A model generated the notes under the pieces. The model ran no database searches and was not told the DNA's origin. It saw nothing but the letters and a program-made list of their open reading frames with translations. Positions 23,903 to 32,320 of a stretch of 64,000 nt of DNA are shown here, one piece after another. Within the stretch, counting starts at the first letter, position 1. The number at the start of each line of letters is the position of its first letter. The stretch spans positions 32,779 through 96,778 of the forward strand of contig JASLPY010000011.1 in NCBI GenBank assembly GCA_030744755.1, written 5' to 3'. Both the position numbers and the translations under genes were made by a program. This DNA is from Kiritimatiellia bacterium. GTDB lineage: Bacteria > Verrucomicrobiota > Kiritimatiellia > UBA8416 > JADHWI01.

Positions 23903-25085
23903 CGTCACCTTTCGCCGCAATGTCCGCAAGCTCCCTGCCGGCAACCCTGCATTCTTCCAATATCTCTTGAGTCGGAGCGAACTGGGACTGTATCGGCTCC
24001 CTGATGATATTGAACTTCATATCGTTCAGGTAAGTCTCGATGTCTTTTGCGGCTCCCTTCGACCATCCATATGACCCGAATACAACACAGGATTTGTCCG
24101 ATGGTCTCAGGCCCTTGAGATACGTCAGTGCGGCGGCCATCTCCGGCATCAGGGTCTGGTTCAAGGTTGGAGATCCGAAGGCAACCGCCGCGGAATCGAG
24201 AACTTCCGTTGCAATGTTGGTTATGTTCGTGGCGCGCACGTGGATAAGCCTTGCATCGATTTCTCTCTCCTGTGCGCCCCTCAGCACGGCAATGGCCATC
24301 TTCTCTGTGCTTTTCCACATTGTGTCGTAGATCACCAGCACCTTTGCTCGGTTCTTGTGGGCCACCCAATCCTCGTAGGCCGTAATAATGTCGCCGATAT
24401 TCTTCTGCCAGATCACCCCGTGGCTGGGCGCGATCATCTCGATCTGCATCTCGGCTGCTCTCTCAAGCACACGGGCAATCGGACGCGTGTAAAGCATCAC
24501 GATGTTGGCGAAGTACTTCTTCGCCTCTTCCATCACGGTATCCAGCGGCTCCTGGTAGTCAAACCTGTAGGCAGAAGCCAGGTGCTGACCAAAAGCGTCC
24601 ATGGAAAACAGGATGTGATCTTCCTGAACATACGTGAACATGGATTCAGGCCAGTGCACCATGGGAGTATTCATAAAGCTCAGTGTCCTCTTGCCGAGGG
24701 ACAGGGTATCTCCATCGGTGACAATCTTGAATTTCCATGACGCCGTATCGAAATGCTTGGCAAGCGAATCACGGCATTTCGCATTACAGACCAGCTCGGC
24801 ATCCGGACAAATCTTCATTACCTCCGGCAGGGCCCCTGAGTGATCGGGCTCCGCGTGATTGCACACCACGTAAGAGATCTTCTCCGGCTCAACAAAATCA
24901 GAGATGTGCGCCAGGAGTTGAGCGGCAAATCGATCCTTAACGGAATCGATCAATGCAATCTTCTCATCCCTTATCAGGTAGGCATTGTACGAGGACCCGC
25001 GCTCCGTTGCATAACCGTGAAAGTCACGTACAGTCCAGTCAATATGACCAACCCAGTCAATTCCTTCTACAAGACTAGTTCTCAT
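23895..25085 (-). CDS. fprA: Flavodiiron protein (FprA type)
   Basis: Reduces O2 to water and/or NO to N2O in anaerobes. The 396-aa protein has an N-terminal metallo-beta-lactamase-like di-iron domain with ligands His77, Glu79, Asp81 and His82 (NHAEPDHSGAL), then His in MVHWPES, Asp in FSMDAFGQH and His in PSHGVIW, and a C-terminal flavodoxin domain (VLVIYDTMWKSTEKMA, AFGSPTLN, FGSYGWSKGAAK). There is no C-terminal rubredoxin or reductase fusion; the rubredoxin at 12917-13078 is a plausible donor. It overlaps ptsI by 8 bp. Confidence 0.95.
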   Translation of the reverse strand: MRTSLVEGIDWVGHIDWTVRDFHGYATERGSSYNAYLIRDEKIALIDSVKDRFAAQLLAHISDFVEPEKISYVVCNHAEPDHSGALPEVMKICPDAELVCNAKCRDSLAKHFDTASWKFKIVTDGDTLSLGKRTLSFMNTPMVHWPESMFTYVQEDHILFSMDAFGQHLASAYRFDYQEPLDTVMEEAKKYFANIVMLYTRPIARVLERAAEMQIEMIAPSHGVIWQKNIGDIITAYEDWVAHKNRAKVLVIYDTMWKSTEKMAIAVLRGAQEREIDARLIHVRATNITNIATEVLDSAAVAFGSPTLNQTLMPEMAAALTYLKGLRPSDKSCVVFGSYGWSKGAAKDIETYLNDMKFNIIREPIQSQFAPTQEILEECRVAGRELADIAAKGDDG

Positions 25086-25144
25086 TTTTTATCCAGTTCT
25101 CCAAGTATGCTTGACAACACCGACTCTAGGTTGAGCGCCCGGGA

Positions 25145-27328
25145 CTACCCGTCGGGTTGTCCGCGGAACTTCTTCTCGCGGAGGAATGTAGCAAGTTCAG
25201 CCGCGTCGGTCATAGGTTTTTTGCACGCATAGTTCTCGCACACGTAGGCCGTTGCAACCCCGCCAACACTATTTCTGCCTTCAAACAGTGGTGTATCCAT
25301 ACGCCCGTCAGACGCGGTATCAAGCAACGCCACAACGCGGTTCGGGTTATACGTGCCCCTTACGGCCCGCAGCATTTCTTCGGTATCCTTGGCGCCTTTC
25401 TTGCCAACTACTACGATCTCGGTGGAAGGCGACAGGTATGCATCGGCAACTGCGACGAGATTGTGACATGCCGAAGGGTAACTGTTTATGACCGTGCTGA
25501 AGACCTCCAGCGTCTTTTCGGCCAACTCCACATACTCCTTCTTTCCAGTGACCCTTCCCAACCTCAGGCATGCCTTTGCCGCCACGGCATTACCGGAAGG
25601 AGTTGATCCGTCGAAGTAGGGTTTGGTGCGAACGAGCAGGTTGTCATGCTTCCCCGAGGTAAAGAAGAAGCCCCCGGACGTTCCATCCCAGAACAGGTCC
25701 TTCATTTGTTCCACCAGTTTCTCCGCTACGGCAATTCTGTCGGGGTTAAAGTCGGCCTCGTACAGGTCAATAAGCGCATTGATCAGATTCCCGTAGTCAT
25801 CCAGGTATCCGTCCACACTTGCCTTGTCGCCCCGGAATGTATGACGAAGCTGGCTTCCATTCATCATCCTGGTCAGTATGTGTTGTGCCGCCTTTTCGGC
25901 ACCTTCGAGAAAGCGCTTCTCCCCGAACACCTGGTAGCCCCGCGCCAGGCTCGAGATCATCAGCGCATTCCACGAAACCAGTATTTTGTCATCCCGGCCC
26001 GGGGCTATCCTCTTCGCACGCTCGGGAACGAGTTTCTCACGCAGCAAGTCGATACGTTTCAGCAGTTCGCCCTGCTTCAGCTTGTGCTCTTCTGCGAATC
26101 TGGCGGCCGACACGGGAATGTTGAGGATGTTGTGTTCCTCGAAGTTTCCTTCTTCCGAGACCCCGAAGTACTCGCAGAACAGTTTTGAATCACCGGCGCC
26201 CAGGGTCTTGTCTATTTCGCCCTTGGACCATACGTAGTACTTGCCCTCTACGCCTTCGCTGTCAGCATCTTCGGCGGAATGAAATCCCCCGGTGTTGTCG
26301 CGCATCTCGTTCAGAACGTAGTCCATCACTTCTCTTGCTATCCGGCGATACCAGTCATCACCGGTAACAAGGTAGGCGTCGGTATACGACGAGCTCAGGA
26401 GTGCGTTGTCATAGAGCATCTTCTCGAAATGGGGAACCAGCCATTCATGGTCCACCGAGTAACGATGAAAACCTCCACCAAGCTGATCGTACATTCCTCC
26501 CTGGGCCATCTTGTCGAGCGTGTGGGTGACCATTTCGAGAATCTTTGCATTGCCGGTGCCCCGGAAATCTCGCAGCAACAGACCGATTCCCGCACTCGGG
26601 GGAAACTTCGGAGCCCTTCCGAAACCACCCCAGACCGGGTCGAATTGCGTCTCAAGTCCGGATACTGCGTCCTTCAATGCTGATTCGTTAAGGCTCCCGC
26701 TGCCTGGCGGAACCTCTTCGCGCTGCTTTAACGCCTCGGTAAGCCGAGTTGCGTCCTTTAGAACATCCGCATTCTGTTCTTCCCACACCTTGGCGACCTG
26801 CGTGAGAAGCGACTTGAAGCCCGGTCGACCGTACATGTCCTCGGGAGGGAAATAGGTACCACCGAAAAACGGTCTGAGATCGGGCGTCAGGAAGACCGAT
26901 AAGGGCCACCCTCCGGAGCCCGTGAGCATCTGGACGGCTTTCATGTATATCGCGTCTACACCGGGGCGCTCTTCACGATCCACCTTGATTGAAATGAACT
27001 TGTTGTTCAGGATAGCCGCAATCTCGTCACTCTCAAACGATTCACGTTCCATCACGTGACACCAGTGGCAGGACGAGTATCCTATGGAAAGAAAGATCGG
27101 CTTGTTCTCTTTTTGCGCCTTTTCGAATGCTTCACTTCCCCACGGATACCATTGCACCGGATTGTACGCATGCTGTAGCAAGTACGGACTGGTCTCTCCT
27201 ATCAGATGATTTGGACGCCTATCCGATTTGCCGTGCCCTTCTCCCGGGCTGACAACTGTTGACTCAGCACACGACGTCACGATAGCCGCCATTCCGATTC
27301 CGGCCAGTAGTATGGTGAATCTGCACAC
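25145..27328 (-). CDS. Lipoprotein with thioredoxin and DUF255/N-acylglucosamine-epimerase-like domains
   Basis: A 727-aa member of the YyaL/SPATA20 (DUF255) family. It has an N-terminal lipobox ([14 protein letters not shown]), then the thioredoxin-like domain with signature [17 protein letters not shown] and active-site CHWC ([14 protein letters not shown]), [11 protein letters not shown], and a long C-terminal (alpha/alpha)6-like barrel. The GTG at 27328 sits eight bases after GGAGG and gives the signal directly, so it beats the frame beginning at 27352. Most relatives I know are cytoplasmic; a lipid anchor implies an extracytoplasmic role, fitting the thioredoxin lipoprotein next door and DsbD. 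Activity is unknown. Confidence 0.88.
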   Translation of the reverse strand: MCRFTILLAGIGMAAIVTSCAESTVVSPGEGHGKSDRRPNHLIGETSPYLLQHAYNPVQWYPWGSEAFEKAQKENKPIFLSIGYSSCHWCHVMERESFESDEIAAILNNKFISIKVDREERPGVDAIYMKAVQMLTGSGGWPLSVFLTPDLRPFFGGTYFPPEDMYGRPGFKSLLTQVAKVWEEQNADVLKDATRLTEALKQREEVPPGSGSLNESALKDAVSGLETQFDPVWGGFGRAPKFPPSAGIGLLLRDFRGTGNAKILEMVTHTLDKMAQGGMYDQLGGGFHRYSVDHEWLVPHFEKMLYDNALLSSSYTDAYLVTGDDWYRRIAREVMDYVLNEMRDNTGGFHSAEDADSEGVEGKYYVWSKGEIDKTLGAGDSKLFCEYFGVSEEGNFEEHNILNIPVSAARFAEEHKLKQGELLKRIDLLREKLVPERAKRIAPGRDDKILVSWNALMISSLARGYQVFGEKRFLEGAEKAAQHILTRMMNGSQLRHTFRGDKASVDGYLDDYGNLINALIDLYEADFNPDRIAVAEKLVEQMKDLFWDGTSGGFFFTSGKHDNLLVRTKPYFDGSTPSGNAVAAKACLRLGRVTGKKEYVELAEKTLEVFSTVINSYPSACHNLVAVADAYLSPSTEIVVVGKKGAKDTEEMLRAVRGTYNPNRVVALLDTASDGRMDTPLFEGRNSVGGVATAYVCENYACKKPMTDAAELATFLREKKFRGQPDG

Positions 27329-27673
27329 AAAACTATCCTCCGATCTGTTCAACGAAAACCGGGCGAGACCGCATGGCCCCGCCCCTCTTCACTTTCAACT
27401 TCCCGCCTCTTGTGCCCGAAACCGGATGATCGGCTACAGATTCAATGCTGTGCGCTATCAATTGGCATTGATTCTGCCGTCCAGTCACACGGTCCGCGAG
27501 GCCGCGGACCCTCCCCTGCAAAGCACCTCTGCCGCTCCTGTTTGTCCCTTATTTCACTCGCTCTCGTCGCAAGTTCTTCGGTGCCCTTTCGGTTCTCCAT
27601 CCGACATGAGTATGGTTCCTTGTGACTATCTCTCTGAGGCCCTTGTTACGGGCTCTTTTTCGCGCCGTAGTTC
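27329..27673. other. 345-bp gap with one short perfect hairpin
   Basis: No gene recognised. GGTCCGCG-AGGC-CGCGGACC (27491-27510, 8-bp stem, 4-nt loop) is the only clear structure and may terminate the upstream thioredoxin lipoprotein transcript. Confidence 0.5.
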
Positions 27674-28231
27674 TCATTCTTTCCCACCTTTCACAAGACT
27701 CTTGATATGTTTAACGTAGGCCTCGGGTCCACCGGCCTGATATCCGGTGCGGGCCAGAACTTTGCCATCTTTATCAAGTAACAGCACGGTGGGGTATCCC
27801 CTGATCCCGTACTTTTCCGCCAACTCCGCGTTCTGCTTTACAACATTATCGGCAAGCTTCTTTCTCGCCGGGAAGTCGGCAAGAAACAGTACGAGATTTG
27901 ATTTAGCATATTCCTGAAATTCCTTCTTCGAAAATACCTCGTTGTCCAGTTTGATGCACCAGCCACACCAGTCGGATCCGGAGAAATCTGCAAGGATGGG
28001 AATATTCTTCTCGGCAGACCGTTTTTTTGCTCCTTCAAAATCTGTAGACCAACCCTCGTCCGCCGAGATTTCGGTCTTGGTTTCGGCCTCAGGCTTGGTT
28101 TCGACTTCGGTCTTGGTTTCGGCCTCAGGCTTGGTTTCGACTTCGGCCTTGGTCTCGGTCTCGGTCTCGGTCTCGGTCTGACAACCCACAATAAGTAATC
28201 CAGCCACTGCTATTAAAAACGCTTTCCTCAT
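27674..28231 (-). CDS. Thioredoxin-fold lipoprotein with acidic repeat linker
   Basis: A 185-aa lipoprotein: signal and lipobox (AVAGLLIVGC), a 40-residue spacer made of ETE and KPEAETKTEV repeats, then a thioredoxin-like domain of the DsbD-C/thioredoxin_7 kind with active site WCGWC (SGSDWCGWCIKLDNEVF), cis-Pro in GIRGYPTVLLLDKDG, and a C-terminal helix. The repeats are near-identical at the DNA level (hexamers and a 36-bp unit between about 28067 and 28180), so length variation by slippage is likely. The spacer would hold the redox domain away from the membrane. It may be reduced by DsbD. It lies 84 bp after the 87-aa gene. Confidence 0.9.
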   Translation of the reverse strand: MRKAFLIAVAGLLIVGCQTETETETETKAEVETKPEAETKTEVETKPEAETKTEISADEGWSTDFEGAKKRSAEKNIPILADFSGSDWCGWCIKLDNEVFSKKEFQEYAKSNLVLFLADFPARKKLADNVVKQNAELAEKYGIRGYPTVLLLDKDGKVLARTGYQAGGPEAYVKHIKSLVKGGKE

Positions 28232-28315
28232 TGGTCTTTCCTCCTCCTTTTTACCGTAGTGCTTTCTTCGACCCGGCCAATCCCTCGTTTTTCGCCGGGC
28301 AGTTCCAGCTTCTGC

Positions 28316-28579
28316 TTAGAACCACAGGCCCGAGGCCTGGTGCGACATCTTTTCCTTCTTTGCCTGCGCCCTCATCTTATATGCGCAATCCCTTACCACG
28401 CCGTACAATACAGCGCATCCGTCATCCTTACTCGCAGCTTCTCCTTCATCTGCAAGGATAGTGAGCTCCCTGGCCAGGTCCAGAGTTTTTCGGATGTTTT
28501 CGTTACACACTCTAACGGCTCGATCAGTCGCTACATTTTTTGACCTTGTATTATTCAAAGTGGTTGTCTCCATAGCCAT
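28316..28579 (-). CDS. Hypothetical 87-aa helical protein
   Basis: A small mostly helical protein: TDRAVRVCNENIRKTLDLAREL, then an acidic turn and DDGCAVLYGVVRDCAYKMRAQA, ending SHQASGLWF. Three Cys residues occur. I recall short proteins with a DDGC-x3-YG-x2-RDC motif in anaerobes, none characterised. GGGGAG precedes the ATG and an excellent sigma-54 element lies 37 bp upstream (28616-28632), so it is a regulated gene. The sigma-54 activator gene ends 317 bp upstream on the same strand; direct control by it is a reasonable inference. The thioredoxin lipoprotein may be co-transcribed downstream. Confidence 0.78.
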   Translation of the reverse strand: MAMETTTLNNTRSKNVATDRAVRVCNENIRKTLDLARELTILADEGEAASKDDGCAVLYGVVRDCAYKMRAQAKKEKMSHQASGLWF

Positions 28580-28615
28580 TGTAGTTTACTCCCCACAATT
28601 CTGCCGTAGGTCTGA

Positions 28616-28632
28616 TGCTAGAGTCGTGCCAA
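28616..28632 (-). promoter_or_regulatory. Sigma-54 promoter of the 87-aa gene
   Basis: On the minus strand TTGGCACGACTCTAGCA has the exact GG-N10-GC spacing, a perfect TTGGCACGA -24 element and a -12 core with one mismatch (TAGCA for TTGCA). It lies 37 bp before the start codon. The strongest sigma-54 match in the window. Confidence 0.78.
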
Positions 28633-28832
28633 CTTGGCGGGGCTCTGACCTTCAGGCGCTGTAATATACTGGGAATAAGTCGGTTATGGCGGCCGGAGCG
28701 CCTCGAGAAACCCGTCTATGTATCACTTAGGTGGTGTCAGTCGGGACAATGAGACACGAATTCGGAGGTCGGAGGACAGAGGTCAGAGATCGGAATTGGG
28801 GCCTTGGACGCCAGGTAGAGATCTATCTTCTC

Positions 28833-28863
28833 CATGTAGCCGCGGGCGCCGGCCCGTTGAGGG
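28833..28863. repeat. Structured dispersed repeat, copy 2
   Basis: Matches 14928-14958 at 27 of 31 positions. Three of the four changes fall in the internal stem or its loop (CGAGC-GCCA-GCTCG becomes CGGGC-GCCG-GCCCG) and the stem pairing is preserved. Confidence 0.6.
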
Positions 28864-28896
28864 GAAATGGGAGAGACCGGTTGAATCCAGCTTGGC

Positions 28897-30663
28897 TCAG
28901 CCATCGACTTCAATGTCATCAAGAAAGCGGTACAACGTGGCCCTGGATACTCCCAGTAGCTGTGCGGCCTCGACTTTGTTGCCGTTAGTTTCGTCCAGTG
29001 CGGCCCGGACGGATGCGACATCCAGCTTCCGCTTGCGTCGCTTGATGGGCGCTGCAGCGTGCATGTCGATGCCGCGTCGTGGGGGAGGAAGGTGTTCGGG
29101 CCTGATAACGTTATCCTTGCACTTTATCATGGCGAACTGAATCCAGTTCTGCAGCTCGCGGATGTTCCCCGGCCATTCGTATCCCAGCATCAAATCCAGT
29201 GTCTCCGGAGCCACGGTTACTCCTTCGCGACCGGTATCTTCGCAGGCTCTCTTCAGGATGTGATCGACAAGAAGCGGGATATCGTTTCTTTTCTCTCTCA
29301 GGGGAGGGAGCCATAGAGGAACAACACTCAGGCGGTAGTAGAGGTCTTCACGGAATCTCCCCGCCTCAAGTTCTTTCCCTATATCCTTGTTCGTGGCACT
29401 GATAACCCTGACGTCTACCTTTACGGTGGTCTCGCTGCCGACACGTTCAAACGTGCCATCCTGCAGAACTCTCAGTAGCCGTACCTGCATAGCCGGAGAT
29501 ATATCACCCACTTCATCCAGGAATATCGTTCCGCCGCCAGCCAGCTCAAAGCGCCCCTTTTTGTCTCTTATCGCCCCCGTAAAGGCCCCTTTCACATGAC
29601 CAAACAGCTCGCTCTCCAGCAGAGACTCGGGAAGCGCACCACAGTTAACGGGAACAAAAAGCTTGTTCGCGCGCAGGCCTTCGTTATGAATCGCTGCAGC
29701 AACGAGTTCCTTCCCCGTTCCGCTTTCGCCCTGCACCAGGACCGGGGCATTGGAGTCGGCAAGGTCACGAATCAGATCGAATACCTCGAGCATCTTGTCG
29801 TTTCGGCCAATTATTCCAGAGAAACTGTGTACGTTGCCGAGCCTGCGCGCCATTCGGCGCTCTCTCGTGACATCCTGGAACGTGGCGAGAATGCCTGTCT
29901 CCGTACCGTCGTTATCGATCATCTTTTTGACGGACATGGTTACTACGCGCTTCTCGCCGGCCTTGGTGACGATATTCATTTCCTGGCCGGAGACCTCCGA
30001 CACTGATTCGCTTACCTCACAGAACTGGCATTTTCCGCCGCAGAAATTCCCGGGAAACGCGTCGTGGCAATCATGGTTTATGACCTCATCACGAGAGTAC
30101 CCCGTGATTTCCTCGGCCGCCGAGTTGAAATAGAATATCCGCCTGTCCATGTCGTGCGCGATGATGCCGTCGCTGATGTTGTCGACAATCATATCCGCCT
30201 GGCATTTGGCCCCCGCAAGCGCGTGGGCATAGCCGCGCGCGAACAGGTCTTCCACGAGACGCGCTATTTCGTCGCGCGTGCGCCGAAATACGGCCAGATC
30301 CTTCTCGTCAATGTCTCCACTCATGGGTCCATGGTATGACACCTGGGAAGCGGGGTCCTCGAGATTCCAGTTCACCTTTATGGGGTTCCCGGCGAGGATA
30401 GGGCAGTCCCGGTTTGATTCTCTGCACATTGTGATGACCAGGTCGATGTCCTGGTTTTCCAAATCCGAAAGTTGCCGCGACTGTTGCTGCGAGATGTCTA
30501 TGCCGACTTCCGACATCACCTTCACCGCTATCGGGTGGATCCTGCCCGCATGGGTTCCGGCACTCAACACCTCGGTATTGGGCTCGTTCCTTGCCCGGGC
30601 AAAACCCTCGGCCATATGGCTTCGTGACGAATCACTTGTGCAGAAAAGCAGCACCCTTGTCAT
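28897..30663 (-). CDS. Sigma-54 activator fused to an arsenate-reductase-like LMW-PTP domain
   Basis: A 588-aa enhancer-binding protein with a rare N-terminus. Residues 1-140: low-molecular-weight phosphatase/ArsC fold with CX5R loop (Cys8-Arg14), redox cysteines Cys80 (ITMC) and Cys87 (DCP) and Asp103 (LEDPAS); this spacing equals thioredoxin-coupled arsenate reductases (10/82/89/105 in S. aureus ArsC). Residues about 165-280: PAS domain with extra cysteines (FCGGKCQFCE). Then AAA+ with Walker A GESGTGKE, the sigma-54 contact GAFTGA, Walker B GGGTIFLDEVGD, and a Fis-type helix-turn-helix (NKVEAAQLLGVSRATLYRFL). ATG 30663 is chosen over 30693 because GGGAG precedes it. The likely targets are the sigma-54 promoters seen in this window; the input signal (arsenate, oxidant, phosphate) is unknown. 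Confidence 0.93.
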   Translation of the reverse strand: MTRVLLFCTSDSSRSHMAEGFARARNEPNTEVLSAGTHAGRIHPIAVKVMSEVGIDISQQQSRQLSDLENQDIDLVITMCRESNRDCPILAGNPIKVNWNLEDPASQVSYHGPMSGDIDEKDLAVFRRTRDEIARLVEDLFARGYAHALAGAKCQADMIVDNISDGIIAHDMDRRIFYFNSAAEEITGYSRDEVINHDCHDAFPGNFCGGKCQFCEVSESVSEVSGQEMNIVTKAGEKRVVTMSVKKMIDNDGTETGILATFQDVTRERRMARRLGNVHSFSGIIGRNDKMLEVFDLIRDLADSNAPVLVQGESGTGKELVAAAIHNEGLRANKLFVPVNCGALPESLLESELFGHVKGAFTGAIRDKKGRFELAGGGTIFLDEVGDISPAMQVRLLRVLQDGTFERVGSETTVKVDVRVISATNKDIGKELEAGRFREDLYYRLSVVPLWLPPLREKRNDIPLLVDHILKRACEDTGREGVTVAPETLDLMLGYEWPGNIRELQNWIQFAMIKCKDNVIRPEHLPPPRRGIDMHAAAPIKRRKRKLDVASVRAALDETNGNKVEAAQLLGVSRATLYRFLDDIEVDG

Positions 30664-30897
30664 TTCACAAGTCTCCCAGATATGAACCGCCAATCGGTAT
30701 CACCATGTTACCCGGTGGCACCGTCGGCTATCGTGGCAGACTGTATTACAGCAACTGCCCTCCTACCAGCAATAAAAGATCTGAATCCGCCGGCTCAAGT
30801 CCTCTTTTTCTTCTCAGGCATATGTGGGCGGGCCACCCCGCCGTCCAGCTGGAAAACGGGCCATCCCTGTGGGTCGCCTACATTGGAGAGATTCATG
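30664..30897. other. Intergenic gap with a partial dispersed repeat
   Basis: No gene. TGTGGGCGGGCCACCCCG at 30823-30840 is identical to 7523-7540 within the sodN hairpin, but the matching second arm is absent here. Confidence 0.55.
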
Positions 30898-32208
30898 TCA
30901 TGCCTTGCTTCCACATTTAACGATCTTGCTCCTTACCAACCCTATGTGCAGTCGGAGGTTGTATAGTTGATCGGCATAGCCCAGGGGGACATGGACACGG
31001 GTTACCTCGCGCTCGATGCGGTCAATCTCCGAGGCAAACTCTTCCAGGCGCGACCCCGCACTCTCTTCATTCAGCGCCACATCCAAGGCCTGGATCTCCC
31101 TGTACCAGCGAATGATTTTTCGCCTGATCTTCCACCTCAAGGTCGGTGGCACAATCTTAAGGAGAGGTATAAGGAGCACGATGAGGGGCAGCATCAATAC
31201 TTTGAGGCGGTCAACAAGCGTGGCGATCCAGAATGGGAAAAATCGTTGCAGGAAGGGCGGTCCGTACTCATAGAATCGCTCCGCTTCCGGGCTCAACGGG
31301 AACGCCAACTGCTTTGGGGCTGGAAACTCTCCGGGACGTTCAAACATGCCGCCGCCGCCATGAACCGACCTGGCAGCCTGCAATAGCAGGTCAATAAGCG
31401 CGGGATGCAGGTCCTCGCGTATAACAAGGTTAGCAGTGGGACTTATCAGTTGAACGCGACTTGACGGGATATTCAGCTCCAAGTCGAGCATTCCTTCCGA
31501 GACATGGACAGGGGAAAGAAAGGCGTTCCGACGCGTATAGGCTTCTGCTCGTGTCATGCTCAAGAGCAACAGGTCCGAGTCCGCGAGCAGGCCTTTTACC
31601 AGTGGTGCTTCGGGGGAGGCCACAAAGAAAGCGGCTTCAACCTTACCGGCTTTGAGAGCCGTTACGGCTTCCATGCCCGACAAACCGCTGGTGGCGGGAT
31701 TAGCGTCCAGATTAACCCCGTTCTCCTTCACCAACCTCGCCGCAATGGCGCGCGTCCCGCTGGATTCAGAGCCCAGCGCGATCTTCCGGCCTTTCAGATC
31801 GGATAGAAACCGAACCGGGCTTTCCTTGCGGTGAAAGACCCACAGTGGCTCATAGTAGAGACTTCCCAGCGACAACAGTCCCGCCTGGCCATCACCCGTA
31901 CCGCCCTGAACAAAGGCCGCCTCCACACCCGAAGCATCGTTCGCAAGGAGCTTGATATTCTCAGTGGAGCCCGGGGTCTTGATTACCCGCAACTCGATAT
32001 TGTGCCGTTCCAACCACGTGGCGTATTTGAGGCCAAAGTGGTAGTAAGCGCCTTGCTCCGAACCAGTCGCCATCGTGATGGTTTTAGGCGGTGGCGGCCC
32101 GGCAAACTGGTACGCCACTACGAAGCCAACGACGGCCAACACCAGTGCCGGCCCATAGACACCCAGGTATGCCGCCAATGACCGGGAGGCCCGCTTTTTG
32201 CTTTTCAT
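30898..32208 (-). CDS. TAXI-family TRAP-type solute-binding protein with membrane anchors
   Basis: A 436-aa protein of the TAXI binding-protein family: an N-terminal TM (AYLGVYGPALVLAVVGFVVAY), the binding domain (ITMATGSEQGAYYHFGLKYA, GSTENIKLL, GVEAAFVQGGTGD, GSESSGTRAIAARLV), and at the C-terminus another TM (VLMLPLIVLLIPLLKI) followed by a basic, helical cytosolic tail. Normal TAXI proteins are freely exported and work with a TRAP permease; none is present here, so this orphan may sense ligand and signal rather than transport. AGGTGA precedes ATG 32208. It lies 112 bp downstream of the GT4 gene. Confidence 0.85.
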   Translation of the reverse strand: MKSKKRASRSLAAYLGVYGPALVLAVVGFVVAYQFAGPPPPKTITMATGSEQGAYYHFGLKYATWLERHNIELRVIKTPGSTENIKLLANDASGVEAAFVQGGTGDGQAGLLSLGSLYYEPLWVFHRKESPVRFLSDLKGRKIALGSESSGTRAIAARLVKENGVNLDANPATSGLSGMEAVTALKAGKVEAAFFVASPEAPLVKGLLADSDLLLLSMTRAEAYTRRNAFLSPVHVSEGMLDLELNIPSSRVQLISPTANLVIREDLHPALIDLLLQAARSVHGGGGMFERPGEFPAPKQLAFPLSPEAERFYEYGPPFLQRFFPFWIATLVDRLKVLMLPLIVLLIPLLKIVPPTLRWKIRRKIIRWYREIQALDVALNEESAGSRLEEFASEIDRIEREVTRVHVPLGYADQLYNLRLHIGLVRSKIVKCGSKA

Positions 32209-32320
32209 TTCACCTACCCTCTCTTTAGGTCTCAACCCGCCGGCTGGCCGAAAACACGTCTGTCCCGTCTCCGTGTGATCGGGCCACAGGAATGGCAACC
32301 GGCATATGTTTCCGTTATAG

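Larger units (their letters stand above)
28580..28896. other. 317-bp region with sigma-54 promoter and dispersed repeats
   Basis: No gene. It contains the sigma-54 element (28616-28632), a purine-rich GGTCGGAGGACAGAGGTCAG-like stretch near 28767-28790 that looks like microsatellite-type dispersed sequence, and copy 2 of the structured repeat (28833-28863). Confidence 0.6.

Noticed and set aside
22970..24004. Plus-strand frame of 344 codons opposite ptsI and the flavodiiron gene
   Set aside because: Antisense shadow with random-looking composition; the minus strand shows full PTS and flavodiiron motifs.
28067..28180. Tandem hexamers and 36-bp units suspected as intergenic microsatellite
   Set aside because: They lie in frame within the thioredoxin lipoprotein gene and encode its acidic linker.
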